Part shown: positions 53,117 through 62,526 of the stretch, piece by piece
Layout of the letters: the number at the start of each line of letters is the position of its first letter
Position numbering within the stretch: the first letter of the stretch is position 1
Source of the DNA: Bacteroidales bacterium
GTDB taxonomy: Bacteria; Bacteroidota; Bacteroidia; Bacteroidales; F082
NCBI GenBank assembly: GCA_024400295.1
Contig: JAKSNA010000006.1
Coordinates: forward strand, 1 to 64,000
Length of the DNA: 64,000 nt
Direction of reading: 5' to 3'
Translations under genes and position numbers: made by a program
Notes under the pieces: generated by a model
What the model was told of the DNA's origin: nothing
Seen by the model: only the letters and a program-made list of their open reading frames with translations
Database searches by the model: none

Positions 53117-53494
53117 ATGAAAAAAGCTATTGCAACAAAGAACGCCCCAGGGGCAATCGGGCCGTACAGTCAGGCCATCGCAGCTAACGGAATGTTGTTC
53201 ATCTCAGGCCAGCTCCCAATCGACCCGGCAACAGGCGCATTTCCGGAAGGCGGAATCACAGAACAGACCGAACAATGCATGAAAAACCTCCAGGCCATCC
53301 TCACCGAGGCAGGCTGCACCTTCGACAATGTCGTCAAATCAACATGCCTCCTCAGCGACATGGCCAATTTCGGTGCCATGAACGCCGTCTATGGCAAGTA
53401 TTTCTCCGGCGACTGCCCGGCACGCGCCGCTTTCGCCGTCAAACAACTCCCTAAAGATGCCCTCATCGAAATCGAGATGATCGCGGCATTGTAA
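53117..53494 (+). CDS. ridA: RidA family imine/enamine deaminase
   Basis: RidA hydrolyses reactive 2-aminoacrylate and related imines made by PLP enzymes to keto acids and ammonia. The 125-residue length and motifs are canonical: APGAIGPYSQAIAANGMLFISGQLPIDP at the start, CTFDNVVKSTCLLSDMANF, and the active-site arginine in CPARAAFAV, followed by DALIEIEMIA. It is a cytoplasmic trimer in other bacteria. It follows lptD and the heptad array. Confidence 0.95.
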   Translation: MKKAIATKNAPGAIGPYSQAIAANGMLFISGQLPIDPATGAFPEGGITEQTEQCMKNLQAILTEAGCTFDNVVKSTCLLSDMANFGAMNAVYGKYFSGDCPARAAFAVKQLPKDALIEIEMIAAL

Positions 53495-53528
53495 AATTAG
53501 TAATTATAAATTTAACAACTTATTGAAT

Positions 53529-53912
53529 ATGAGAAAGTTATCACTATTCTTACTGATGCTGCTCGCAGTCGTCGCGACGTTCTCTTCCTGCAAGAAAGAC
53601 AACGAAAAAATAGACAAAAGTCTGATTGTCGGAAGATGGCAGTCAACGACTGGAAACTATTTCGAGGTTTACTATTCAAACGGAACCGGCAAGATGTGGA
53701 ACGAAGACGACGATGTCCATGAAGACGAAGCCGACACTTTCAACTGGGAGTTCGATGGCAACAATAACACAAAATTCACCCAGACCATCCACTTCCACTC
53801 CGGCGCGGCAGACCTCCCGCAGTATTGCAACATCGTGACACTCAATGAGTCGTCATTTGTTTACAACAACAGTGGCTGGCGGCGTACAGAAAACCTGAAA
53901 CGCGTCAAGTAA
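53529..53912 (+). CDS. Small lipocalin-like lipoprotein
   Basis: A 127-residue lipoprotein. The signal ends with the lipobox (TFSSC, Cys22), and after KKDNEKIDKS comes VGRWQSTTGNYFEVYYSNGTGKMW, the opening strands of the small lipocalin-like domain common in Bacteroidetes. The ATG at 53529 is used; the TTG at 53523 is only two codons earlier. It is related in layout to the frameshifted gene at 26562 (GKWQS...DGTG). Function unknown; these domains bind small hydrophobic molecules in some cases. A good terminator follows. Confidence 0.75.
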   Translation: MRKLSLFLLMLLAVVATFSSCKKDNEKIDKSLIVGRWQSTTGNYFEVYYSNGTGKMWNEDDDVHEDEADTFNWEFDGNNNTKFTQTIHFHSGAADLPQYCNIVTLNESSFVYNNSGWRRTENLKRVK

Positions 53913-53927
53913 CAATCTGATACGAGG

Positions 53928-53956
53928 AAGAGACGGTGTCAGAGCCGTCTCTTTTT
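53928..53956 (+). terminator. Terminator after the 53529 lipoprotein gene
   Basis: AAGAGACGG and CCGTCTCTT pair around TGTCAGAG, followed by further T residues. Confidence 0.85.
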
Positions 53957-53965
53957 AACATCTAA

Positions 53966-56900
53966 ATGAATGACAAAATGAAAAAACCTCTGAAAATATC
54001 ACTTATCAGCCTCGGATCATTATTAGGCTTGATTATCATTATTTTAGCAATCGTCTTCGGCATCGTACTGACACCGAAACGCGCGACGGCTCTCGTGAAC
54101 AAATACGCGAAAGAGTTCATCACCTGCGACTATGAAATCGGCAAGGTTGACATCACTCTGTTCAAGACATTCCCCGATGTCGGAGTGGAAATCGAAAACC
54201 TTACGCTCATCAACAAAGTTGAAGGCTGCCCCAACGACACGCTCGCAGCTATCGGTGACTGCGTCATATCACTGAATGTCAGAGAATTACTTCACAACAA
54301 CAACATCGTTGTCAATACGGCAAGCCTCAGGAAAGGAACTGTCAACGCTTTCTTCGACAAAGACGGCAACAACAATTTCGACATTTTCGTGAGTTCGGAC
54401 ACCGAAGAAAAAACTGAAGAAGAAACTGATGAAACCAACGATTCCGCTTCTTATATGATAGACTTGAAATCGTTGATTCTCAACAATATAAACCTCTCAT
54501 ACACCGACTTGGCGTCAAACACCGAAGCGGTTTGCAAGGGCTTTGACCTCAACCTCAAAGGAAACCTCAATGAGGATAACATAAAAGGCAACATCTCACT
54601 GAATATCAACAATTTATCGGCAAACATCGCCGATGACTCCACCTCCATGAACGGTGTCATCGAAGACTTTGAGATGAGCAGCAGACTCGATTACTCAAGC
54701 GAGAACATCGCCGCAACACCTTCCGTCAGACTCGGCAACACGAGGTTCGAGATGACAGGCAGCACGGCCATCGCCGCCGACTTCAGTGACTTCCAACTCG
54801 CGACAAACTGCGTCATGCACGATCTTGACGACGCGACACTTGAAGCCACATCACTGAAAATCAACAATATAACAATGGAACTTAATGGCGAGAAATACTT
54901 GGACAGCATCAACGTCGGATTGGAGTCGCTGCCGACACTCAATGTAAATTTGAGCAAAAAAGAATCATCATTTGGAAAAATATCTCTGATTATCAACGAT
55001 ATAATCATCAACCTCGCTGGAAATGTCGCAATGAACGATGACGACATCAACATGAATCTTAACGTTGAGACAAACACGTTGGAAGTCGGCAAAACGATGA
55101 AGATGGTTCCGGCATCGATTCTCGGAGACGCGCTCGACGGCATCAGCGTTGATGGCATACTCAAGCTAAACGCCGATGTATCAGGCGTTTACAACGACAA
55201 AACAATGCCGTCAGTCATCGCTGACGTGAATTTCAACGAAGGTTATCTGAACATGCCAAAGACCCTGCCTTACGCCGTCACAGGCATCAACGCTTCCGTC
55301 AAAGCCGATGTGAATCTGAACGACAAGACGGATGTCACGATCAGCTCGTTTAGTGCCAAGATGGACAACAGCAGGGTGAGCGCAAGCGGTATGGTGAGAG
55401 ACATCCTTGGCAAGCAGCGTTGCGATGTCAACGTCAAAGCCGACGTGAAGTCGGACGACATCAAGTCGTTCCTGCCCGACGACATCAAGCTCAAGGCCGG
55501 CATCTTGGCAGACGTTGACGTGAAAGGCTGCGTTGACGACTTCATCAACATGAACCTTGACAACACTAAATTCGACGCGGAAATCACGCTCAACGACATG
55601 ACTGTCAATTGCTTCGACACCATCAGCGCGGCATCAAGCCGTCTGAACCTGACCGCCGCATTCCCGAGACACGCCTCTGAAAGTCTCGCCGAGAATTTCT
55701 TTGACTGCAACATCAACGGTGCCGACCTCACCGCCGACATTACAGACATGATGTCTGTCAAGCTCGACAAATTCGCTGTCAGCGGCTTCCTGTCGAACAT
55801 CCTGAAAGACAGCTCAAATCCTTCCGCTATATGCGAATTTGCATTCAACCACTTGATTTTCAACATGGATGACATTGATTTTGAAGGAAACAACTCCAAC
55901 GGAAGCGTTGCGATGCTGCGTTCGACAAACAAGGGCAACACGTCATACGCGATGGTCTTCGGCAGCGATGACATAGCTTTCTCGATGGACGGCATGTCGT
56001 TGGCCACCGAGTCGGTCGCACTCGACGCAACAGCCGACTACAATGAGACGGCCGGCAACACCCTTGACCAATGGAACCCGAAATTCGACATCGACCTGAG
56101 CAGAGCCGCCGTTGACGCCGATGAGTTCGCCGAAACAATCTTCATTCCTGAGATAAACATGAGATACAACGACGACGGCCTTACCATCGAAGACAGCCGT
56201 GTTGTCATCGGCAACTCCGACTTCAACCTGAAAGGAATGTTGACGAACCTGAGCAACCATTTCAACAACAACGAGTTACTGCGCGGCGAGTTCGACTTCA
56301 CATCCGACTACACCGACATCACGCAGCTCCTCGGTCTCTTCAGCGGGGCTGGAAGCACCGACACCGTCGTTGAACAGACTGCCGTTGCCGTTGACACCGC
56401 CGTCGTGGAAGACGACCCGTTCATCGTGCCGCTCGGAACCGACATCATACTGCACACCTTAATTAATAGAGCTACTTTCGACAACATTGACGTCAGAAAC
56501 GTCGGCGGCAACTTCACCGTGAAAGACGGCAACTTCGTGCTGCAACAGGTCGGCTTCACCACCGACGCCGCCACCATGATGCTCACCGCCATCTACAAGT
56601 CTCCGCGCAAGAACAACCTGTACGTCGGCTTCGACTTCCACCTCCTTGACATCGACATCGCCGAGATGATAAACCTCGTGCCTGACATCGACACCATCGT
56701 CCCGATGCTTAAGTCATTCGCCGGCGATGCGGAGTTCCACCTCGCAGCCGAGACAAACCTCCGCTCAGACTATTCAATCAAATATTCCACTCTGAAAGCA
56801 GCGTGCAGCATCGAAGGCCAAGACCTCGTAGTCCTTGACAGTGAGACGTTTAACGAGATAAAACGCTATCTGATGTTCAACAAGAACACCACAAACAAAA

Positions 56901-57238
56901 TCGACTCGCTCGATGTGCAGTTCACACTATTCAGAAACGAAATCGACGTGTATCCTTTCCGCGTGTCGCTCGACAATTACCAGGTGGCTCTCTACGGCCG
57001 TCATAACCTCGACATGAGCTACGACTACAACATCTCCGTACTCAACCCTCCGGTACTCAATAAGTTAGGCCTCGAAATCAAAGGCCCTGACTTCGACAAT
57101 ATGCATTTCAAACTCAGAAAAGGAAAGGTCAAGAATCTTTATAAACCTGAGAAACGCGACTTCGTGGAAGAGAAAATCCTTGAGCTGAAGAGAGTCATTT
57201 CCGAATCTCTTAAAGAGAACGTGGAAGAAAACTACTAA
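53966..57238 (+). CDS. AsmA-like envelope protein
   Basis: A very large (1090-residue) periplasmic protein of the AsmA/TamB-like superfamily, many of which form long lipid-carrying beta structures between the membranes. It has one N-terminal membrane helix (SLGSLLGLIIIILAIVFGIVL, about residues 16-36), the AsmA start region (ALVNKYAKEFITCDYEIGKVDITLFKTFPDVGVEIENLTL), long beta-rich repeats and a C-terminal AsmA_2-like part (LGLEIKGPDFDNMHFKLRKGK). A role in outer-membrane lipid homeostasis is inferred from the family. The last gene before a bidirectional terminator. Confidence 0.88.
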   Translation: MNDKMKKPLKISLISLGSLLGLIIIILAIVFGIVLTPKRATALVNKYAKEFITCDYEIGKVDITLFKTFPDVGVEIENLTLINKVEGCPNDTLAAIGDCVISLNVRELLHNNNIVVNTASLRKGTVNAFFDKDGNNNFDIFVSSDTEEKTEEETDETNDSASYMIDLKSLILNNINLSYTDLASNTEAVCKGFDLNLKGNLNEDNIKGNISLNINNLSANIADDSTSMNGVIEDFEMSSRLDYSSENIAATPSVRLGNTRFEMTGSTAIAADFSDFQLATNCVMHDLDDATLEATSLKINNITMELNGEKYLDSINVGLESLPTLNVNLSKKESSFGKISLIINDIIINLAGNVAMNDDDINMNLNVETNTLEVGKTMKMVPASILGDALDGISVDGILKLNADVSGVYNDKTMPSVIADVNFNEGYLNMPKTLPYAVTGINASVKADVNLNDKTDVTISSFSAKMDNSRVSASGMVRDILGKQRCDVNVKADVKSDDIKSFLPDDIKLKAGILADVDVKGCVDDFINMNLDNTKFDAEITLNDMTVNCFDTISAASSRLNLTAAFPRHASESLAENFFDCNINGADLTADITDMMSVKLDKFAVSGFLSNILKDSSNPSAICEFAFNHLIFNMDDIDFEGNNSNGSVAMLRSTNKGNTSYAMVFGSDDIAFSMDGMSLATESVALDATADYNETAGNTLDQWNPKFDIDLSRAAVDADEFAETIFIPEINMRYNDDGLTIEDSRVVIGNSDFNLKGMLTNLSNHFNNNELLRGEFDFTSDYTDITQLLGLFSGAGSTDTVVEQTAVAVDTAVVEDDPFIVPLGTDIILHTLINRATFDNIDVRNVGGNFTVKDGNFVLQQVGFTTDAATMMLTAIYKSPRKNNLYVGFDFHLLDIDIAEMINLVPDIDTIVPMLKSFAGDAEFHLAAETNLRSDYSIKYSTLKAACSIEGQDLVVLDSETFNEIKRYLMFNKNTTNKIDSLDVQFTLFRNEIDVYPFRVSLDNYQVALYGRHNLDMSYDYNISVLNPPVLNKLGLEIKGPDFDNMHFKLRKGKVKNLYKPEKRDFVEEKILELKRVISESLKENVEENY

Positions 57239-57267
57239 GCCGCAGATTTCCCTAAGACATTGAATTA

Positions 57268-57306
57268 CAAATCATCCCGTCAGGTTTTCTTGACGGGATG
57301 ATTTTC
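57268..57306. terminator. Bidirectional terminator between asmA-like and hydratase genes
   Basis: ATCATCCCGTCA and TGACGGGATGAT form a perfect 12-bp stem around GGTTTTCT, with A3 and T4 on the sides. Serves both converging genes. Confidence 0.9.
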
Positions 57307-57307
57307 G

Positions 57308-58096
57308 TTATGCGGTGAAACCGGGCTTCCGTTTCTCCAGGAACGCCTTCATGCCTTCCTGTCCGTCGTCCGACATCCGCTCGTTGGCGATGATGACGGA
57401 GGTCATGTCGAAGACCTCGCTGTAAGGGTTGTTGCGTCCGCAGACGCTGCGAATGAGTTGCTTGCAGTCGCGGATGGCGTTCGGCGACGCGTTGAGATAA
57501 TGCTCTGTGTAGAAATCAAGCTTACGGTTCAGTTCTTCCATCGTTCCGACGAAGCTGACGAGATGGTTGTCAAGAGCTTCCTGGGCGGTGAACCTGCGTC
57601 CGCTGAGCATGGTGTCGCGTGCGAAGGCCTCGCCGCAGCGTGCTATGACAAACGGAGAGATCGTCGCCGGCGTGATGCCGAGCTTCACCTCGCTGAAGGC
57701 GAAGACGGTGTCGGTCTCGGCAAGCACCACGTCGCACGCCGCCATAATGCCGTTGCCGCCGCCGATGACGTGGCCGTGCACTAACGCGATTACCGGAGTG
57801 CCACAGAAATATATCGTCTGAAACAGTTTTGAAAGCCTCTTCGCGTCCTCCATGTTCTGGATGTAACCGTTTCCGGCTATGTCTTTCATGTAATTGATGT
57901 CGGCGCCGGCGCAGAAACTCTTGCCGTTGCCGCATATCTCGATGACGCGGATGTCGTCACGGCTGTCGAGCCAGCTGATGGCTTCCGTCATCTCTTTTAT
58001 CATGATGGCGTTCATAGCATTGCGAACCTCCGGCCGGTTCAGGGCAATGCGCGCCACGTTTTTCTCTATTCCTATCTGTAATGTCGTAAAGTCCAT
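57308..58096 (-). CDS. Enoyl-CoA hydratase/isomerase family (probable methylglutaconyl-CoA hydratase)
   Basis: A crotonase-fold enzyme of 262 residues. It carries ICGNGKSFCAGADINYMKDI (first oxyanion loop), ALVHGHVIGGGNGIMAACDVVLA (second oxyanion loop) and FAFSEVKLGITPATISPFV, with the catalytic Glu in SEVKLG. The next gene, 15 bases upstream in transcription, is the methylcrotonyl-CoA carboxylase beta subunit, so hydration of 3-methylglutaconyl-CoA in leucine breakdown is the likely reaction; other enoyl-CoA substrates remain possible. Confidence 0.85.
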   Translation of the reverse strand: MDFTTLQIGIEKNVARIALNRPEVRNAMNAIMIKEMTEAISWLDSRDDIRVIEICGNGKSFCAGADINYMKDIAGNGYIQNMEDAKRLSKLFQTIYFCGTPVIALVHGHVIGGGNGIMAACDVVLAETDTVFAFSEVKLGITPATISPFVIARCGEAFARDTMLSGRRFTAQEALDNHLVSFVGTMEELNRKLDFYTEHYLNASPNAIRDCKQLIRSVCGRNNPYSEVFDMTSVIIANERMSDDGQEGMKAFLEKRKPGFTA

Positions 58097-58111
58097 AATC
58101 TCCTAACTTCC

Positions 58112-59719
58112 TTACATTCTGAAGACTCCGAACTGTTGCGGCGGGAACTTCTGGTTGAGTGACGCCGCGATGCCCAGTGCCAAGATTTTTCTCGTATCGA
58201 CGGGGTCGATGATGCCGTCGTCCCAGAGGCGTGCGGTGCTGTAGAACGCCGAGCCTTCGTAGTCGTATTTCGCGAGGATCTCCTTCTTCAGCTTAATGAT
58301 TTCGTCTTGTGGCACCGGCATCCCCTTGAATTTATACTGGTCTTCCTTCACCGTCGCGAGGACGTTGGCGGCCTGTTCACCGCCCATGACGGAGATCTTC
58401 GCGTTAGGCCACGAGAAGAGCAGCCTCGGGCTGTAGGCGCGTCCCGCCATGCCGTAGTTGCCGGCGCCGAACGAGCCGCCGAAGATCACGGTGAACTTCG
58501 GCACGTTGGCGTTGCTCACCGCGTGGACCATCTTCGCACCGTCTTTCGCGATGCCGCCGCGCTCGTATTCCTTCCCGACCATGAAGCCGGTGATGTTCTG
58601 CAAGAACACAAGCGGAATGTTGCGCTGGCAGCAAAGCTCGATGAAATGTGTAGCCTTAAGTGCTGATTCTGAATATAATACGCCGAAGTTGGCGAGTATC
58701 CCGACAGGAAACCCCATGAGATGCGCAAAGCCGCACACTATCGTCGTGGCGTATCTCTCCTTAAACTCCTGGAAGCGGCTTCCATCGACGATGCGCATTA
58801 TCACCTCGCGCGGGTCAACGATCTTGCGGAGGTCAACGGGTGCGATGCCGTACAGCTCGGCGGGGTCATAGAGCGGTTCTTCGACGGGAAGCATGTCGAG
58901 GATCTGTTTCTTCGGTTTCTCCAAGGTCTTGAAGATGTTACGGCATATCTGCATGGCGTGGCTGTCGTTTTCGGCGAGATGGTCGGCGACACCCGACACG
59001 GCGGTATGCATCTCTGCACCACCGAGTTCTTCGGCTGTGACGACCTCGCCGGTGGCGGCTTTCACTAACGGAGGGCCGCCGAGATATATAGTGCCTTGCC
59101 TGCGCACTATTATCGTCTCGTCGCTCATCGCCGGCACGTAGGCACCGCCTGCCGTACACATCCCCATCACGATGGCGATCTGCGGGATGCCCATCGCCGA
59201 CATGCGTGCCTGGTTGTAGAAGAACCGTCCGAAATGCTCCTTGTCGGGAAAGACGGTGTCCTGTTCCGGCAGGAACGCGCCGCCGCTGTCAACCATATAC
59301 ACGCACGGCAGATGGTTCTCCATCGCAATCTCCTGTGCGCGAAGGTGTTTCTTCACGGTGTATTGCATGTAGGTGCCGCCTTTCACGGTGGCGTCGTTGG
59401 CCACGATGATCGCCTCACGCCCCTCTATGGTGCCAATTCCGGTGATGATGCCCGCCGACGGAAAGTCGTTGTTGTACGTGTCGTACGCCGCCATCGGCGA
59501 AAGCTCCAGAAACGGCGTGTTCTTGTCAACCAAAAGGTCGATGCGCTCACGTGCCAGGAGCTTGTTGCGTTTCTTGTGTTTCTCGATGGCAGCGGCACCA
59601 CCGCCCTGCATACTCGAGTCGAGTGCGTCGCGGTAACGCACCATCAAATCAGTGAATGCCTTCTTATTTTCTTGATATTCAGCACCGTGAATATCAATAT
59701 GAGTCTTAAGTGTCTGCAA
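58112..59719 (-). CDS. Acyl-CoA carboxylase carboxyltransferase, probable methylcrotonyl-CoA carboxylase beta
   Basis: The beta (carboxyltransferase) subunit of a biotin-dependent acyl-CoA carboxylase, most like 3-methylcrotonyl-CoA carboxylase. It has [78 protein letters not shown], and the C-terminal FGVFRM typical of MccB. The frame is open to a TTG at 59743, but this lies inside a TAATTTTG box, so the TTG at 59719 (giving [12 protein letters not shown]) is preferred; no ATG is near. The biotin-carrying alpha subunit is not in this window. With the hydratase gene it forms a leucine-breakdown pair. Confidence 0.88.
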   Translation of the reverse strand: MQTLKTHIDIHGAEYQENKKAFTDLMVRYRDALDSSMQGGGAAAIEKHKKRNKLLARERIDLLVDKNTPFLELSPMAAYDTYNNDFPSAGIITGIGTIEGREAIIVANDATVKGGTYMQYTVKKHLRAQEIAMENHLPCVYMVDSGGAFLPEQDTVFPDKEHFGRFFYNQARMSAMGIPQIAIVMGMCTAGGAYVPAMSDETIIVRRQGTIYLGGPPLVKAATGEVVTAEELGGAEMHTAVSGVADHLAENDSHAMQICRNIFKTLEKPKKQILDMLPVEEPLYDPAELYGIAPVDLRKIVDPREVIMRIVDGSRFQEFKERYATTIVCGFAHLMGFPVGILANFGVLYSESALKATHFIELCCQRNIPLVFLQNITGFMVGKEYERGGIAKDGAKMVHAVSNANVPKFTVIFGGSFGAGNYGMAGRAYSPRLLFSWPNAKISVMGGEQAANVLATVKEDQYKFKGMPVPQDEIIKLKKEILAKYDYEGSAFYSTARLWDDGIIDPVDTRKILALGIAASLNQKFPPQQFGVFRM

Positions 59720-59740
59720 TTCTCGTATATTTATTTCTGG

Positions 59741-59748
59741 CAAAATTA
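59741..59748 (-). promoter_or_regulatory. -7 box of the mccB-like gene
   Basis: TAATTTTG on the minus strand, 21 bases before the TTG at 59719. It argues against the earlier TTG start. Confidence 0.5.
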
Positions 59749-59780
59749 ATTAAAAATTCTTTTGGTAATGCAATAATTTA

Positions 59781-59788
59781 TATTTTTG
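59781..59788 (+). promoter_or_regulatory. -7 box of the channel gene pair
   Basis: TATTTTTG, 18 bases before the ATG at 59807; TTTG at 59761-59764 stands 16 bases upstream. Confidence 0.6.
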
Positions 59789-59806
59789 CACTCTATTTTG
59801 AAAGCA

Positions 59807-60628
59807 ATGGGTAAAATCAATCGTTTTCTGTCGAAACTGTTCCTGAACGAGCTGTTCATCATGATAATCGTCATACTGAACGGGATAGTCATCTTCATGC
59901 AATGCTATTACACTTCTCAGGATATTTCATTCCAACGTCTCGCGCATCTTGACAGCTTTTTCACGATTTTGTTTGTCATTGAGGCTTTTGTAAAGATTAA
60001 ATCATTGACATTCAGGGAATATTGGATCGACAAATGGAACAGATGTGATTTTGTCATAACAGTGATTACGGCATTATCGCTGATACAATATATTTTCCCG
60101 AACCAATTCACGGAGACTATCGGGGTGATAAGCGCCATCAGAACCTTGCGAGTGTTGAAACTCATCAGGCTGATGAGATTCATACCGAATCTGTCATCGG
60201 TCGTCAGCAGCCTGAGGCTTGCGGTCAAGACATCGTGGGTCATCATTTTCGCGTTTATAATCATAATATTCATCATTTCGATAGTGACATGCACTATTTT
60301 CAGAAACATCGCGCCTGAATATTTCGCGAATCCGTTTGATTCGATGTACAACACGTTCAGGATTTTCACTGTCGAAGGCTGGTATGAAATCCCCAACGCC
60401 ATCACGGGCGGAGAGTCGTCTGCCGTCGCCATGACTTTGGTGAGGCTGTATTTCTCGGTGATATTGTTCTTCGGCGGGATAATCGGGATGGGACTCATCA
60501 CCTCAATCCTTGTCGATGCGATGGCAGCCGACAACAACGACGAGGTGCTGCGGCAGATAAACAGCCTGAAAGATGAAATTGAGAAACTGAGCAGAAAACT
60601 CGACGAAAAGACGGAGAAAGATGAATAA
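59807..60628 (+). CDS. Voltage-gated cation channel subunit, first paralogue
   Basis: A single-domain, six-helix cation channel of the bacterial voltage-gated (Ion_trans) family; four subunits would make one channel. Helices S1-S3 cover about residues 14-99. S4 holds arginines/lysines at three-residue spacing (IRTLRVLKLIRLMRFIPNL, about 108-126). S5 is at 143-165. The pore motif TVEGWYEIP takes the place of the TLESW filter in NaChBac, the Glu suggesting Na+ or Ca2+ passage. S6 (FFGGIIGMGLITSILVDAM) is followed by a C-terminal coiled coil (INSLKDEIEKLSRKLDE). ATG at 59807 chosen after the promoter. Its end overlaps the next gene by 8 bases. Confidence 0.9.
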   Translation: MGKINRFLSKLFLNELFIMIIVILNGIVIFMQCYYTSQDISFQRLAHLDSFFTILFVIEAFVKIKSLTFREYWIDKWNRCDFVITVITALSLIQYIFPNQFTETIGVISAIRTLRVLKLIRLMRFIPNLSSVVSSLRLAVKTSWVIIFAFIIIIFIISIVTCTIFRNIAPEYFANPFDSMYNTFRIFTVEGWYEIPNAITGGESSAVAMTLVRLYFSVILFFGGIIGMGLITSILVDAMAADNNDEVLRQINSLKDEIEKLSRKLDEKTEKDE

Positions 60629-61421
60629 GTTATGGCGTGCGCTGTCGAGATTGTTCCTGAATGACATTTTCATTCTGATAATCGTCATTCTAAACTGCAT
60701 CGTCATCTTCCTTCAGTGCTACGGCGATCAGTTCAGGTATCTGTCATATTGGGATAATTTCTTCACGATTCTTTTCATGATTGAGGCTACGATAAAGATA
60801 AGCTCGTCGGGTTTCAGAGAATATTGGAAAGACAGGTGGAACCGGTGCGACTATATCATAACGGTCGTGTCGGCGTTGTCGTTGGGGCAGTTTTTCTACA
60901 ACAACACCTTCACCGAAGCCATCGGTTTCATTACTGTCTTGAGGTCGTTGCGTGCGCTGAAGCTCATCAGGATACTGAAGTTCATCCCGAATCTGTCATC
61001 TTTCGTGAAGAGCATTCAGCTGGCGGTGAAGACGACTTCCATCATCATGCTGGCGTTTTTCATCCTGATCTTCATCGTGTCGATAATAACATGCACGCTT
61101 TTCAGGAATGTGGCACCCGAGTATTTCGCCAATCCGCTCGACTCTCTTTATAACACATTCAGGATTTTCACCGTCGAAGGCTGGTATGAGATCCCTGACA
61201 CCATCGTCGCGGGCTCGGCGGGAATGGTCGGGAAATTGTTAGTGCGGCTGTACTTCTCCGCGATATTGTTCTTCGGCGGCATCATCGGCATGGGACTCAT
61301 CACGTCGCTGCTCGTCGATGCGATGGCATCCGACAACAACGACGAAGTCTTGAAAAAGATGAAGTCGCTCGAAGAGAAGCTCGACGAGCTGAACAGGAAA
61401 TTAGACGGAAAAGAGAAGTGA
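60621..61421 (+). CDS. Voltage-gated cation channel subunit, second paralogue
   Basis: Close paralogue of the preceding protein, with the same layout: S4 LRSLRALKLIRILKFIPNL, the pore motif TVEGWYEIP, S6 FFGGIIGMGLITSLLVDAM, and a C-terminal coiled coil (MKSLEEKLDELNRKLDGKE). It has 266 residues. S4 carries a similar number of positive residues. The gene starts inside the last codons of the first, so the two are translated as a pair in fixed ratio. The channels could be two homotetramers or one mixed tetramer; the matching filters and coiled coils allow the second. No regulatory gene is adjacent. Confidence 0.9.
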   Translation: MNKLWRALSRLFLNDIFILIIVILNCIVIFLQCYGDQFRYLSYWDNFFTILFMIEATIKISSSGFREYWKDRWNRCDYIITVVSALSLGQFFYNNTFTEAIGFITVLRSLRALKLIRILKFIPNLSSFVKSIQLAVKTTSIIMLAFFILIFIVSIITCTLFRNVAPEYFANPLDSLYNTFRIFTVEGWYEIPDTIVAGSAGMVGKLLVRLYFSAILFFGGIIGMGLITSLLVDAMASDNNDEVLKKMKSLEEKLDELNRKLDGKEK

Positions 61422-61424
61422 GGT

Positions 61425-62495
61425 TCACAGTGCATTCACGATAAGCACGTGCCACTCACCAGTGTCAGTGCGCTGTATGAATCCTTTCTTAGTCATCAAT
61501 GCAAGTTGCTTTTTGACTGCCGAAACGTTGATATTCAATTCATCACTTAAAGTTTCCAATGTAATGTTCGGGTGTATCTGAAGCAGACGCAGCAACTTAC
61601 TGCTGCTCTCGCTGCGGAAAGTGATACGTTGTCCGTCGTACCACCACACGTCGGCGGATGTCTCTTCTACAAAAGCGATATCCGAGGATATTTCCTCAAT
61701 CACCAGTTTCTCGAAATAATTAAGAAATTTTGATATGTCTTGCAATGAAGCTTTTGCGCCGAGGGACGGAGACGCGCCGACCATGCTGTCCGTCTGATGC
61801 AAAGCCTCAATATATTCATCTTTATTACGGCTGCGGACGACGATCATCGGATAGCCGTGCCGGGCGAGAATATAATTCACCATCAGGCGGGCGATGCGTC
61901 CGTTGCCGTCTTCAAAGGGATGGATGCGGATATAACGGTAGTGAAACAGGGCCGCCAGCTGCGCGGGTGTGTATTCGCCGGATTGTTCCGCCTCGTTGTA
62001 CCAATCGACGAGGTCGGTCATCAGCGCGGGCGTTTCTTCCGGCGAAGCATATTCGAAACGGTCGCCGTAGCGGGTAATCACGGAATTCGGTCTTGTTTTG
62101 TAGCATCCGGCGTGGATTATATAACTTGTCTGCACGCCGCCCGGCAGGTTACGGTAAACCGTATAATCCTCACGCAGCAAGGTCTTGTGCAACTGTCGTA
62201 TGAAATTCTGTGTGAGCGGAATTTTCCCCATTGCCTCTGCGGTCATCATCTTCATTCCAACATCGCTGGCTTTCATGTCGTTGAAATCTTTCAGGTCGCC
62301 CTCACCGCTGACTTTGCCGAACAACAGCAGAATCTCAGTCTGACCGTATGTCAGCGTGTTGCCTTCGATATGGTTGCTGTTATAGTTGTATTCCACAGTA
62401 AATCTGCGGTTTAGCAGTTGTTGTTTGCGTTCCGGAATCGGTTGAAGTTTCTCCCATTGGACAAATATTTGCTCCGCTGTCAGTTTTTGTGCCAT
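61425..62495 (-). CDS. Fic family protein (class II, self-inhibited)
   Basis: A Fic-domain protein that transfers AMP or another nucleotide group to hydroxyl groups of target proteins. The catalytic motif HPFEDGNGRIAR (about residues 192-203) is complete. NSNHIEGNT at about 39-47 is the (S/T)xxxE(G/N) inhibitory helix in front of the Fic core, which makes it class II. The C-terminal 70 residues are a winged helix (ITLETLSDELNINVSAVKKQLALM). The length of 356 is usual for the Fic-wHTH group. The target is unknown. It converges with the channel genes, 3 bases apart, with no adjacent antitoxin. Confidence 0.93.
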   Translation of the reverse strand: MAQKLTAEQIFVQWEKLQPIPERKQQLLNRRFTVEYNYNSNHIEGNTLTYGQTEILLLFGKVSGEGDLKDFNDMKASDVGMKMMTAEAMGKIPLTQNFIRQLHKTLLREDYTVYRNLPGGVQTSYIIHAGCYKTRPNSVITRYGDRFEYASPEETPALMTDLVDWYNEAEQSGEYTPAQLAALFHYRYIRIHPFEDGNGRIARLMVNYILARHGYPMIVVRSRNKDEYIEALHQTDSMVGASPSLGAKASLQDISKFLNYFEKLVIEEISSDIAFVEETSADVWWYDGQRITFRSESSSKLLRLLQIHPNITLETLSDELNINVSAVKKQLALMTKKGFIQRTDTGEWHVLIVNAL

Positions 62496-62526
62496 ATTGA
62501 TTTTTACTGATTATGGTAGCCACAAG

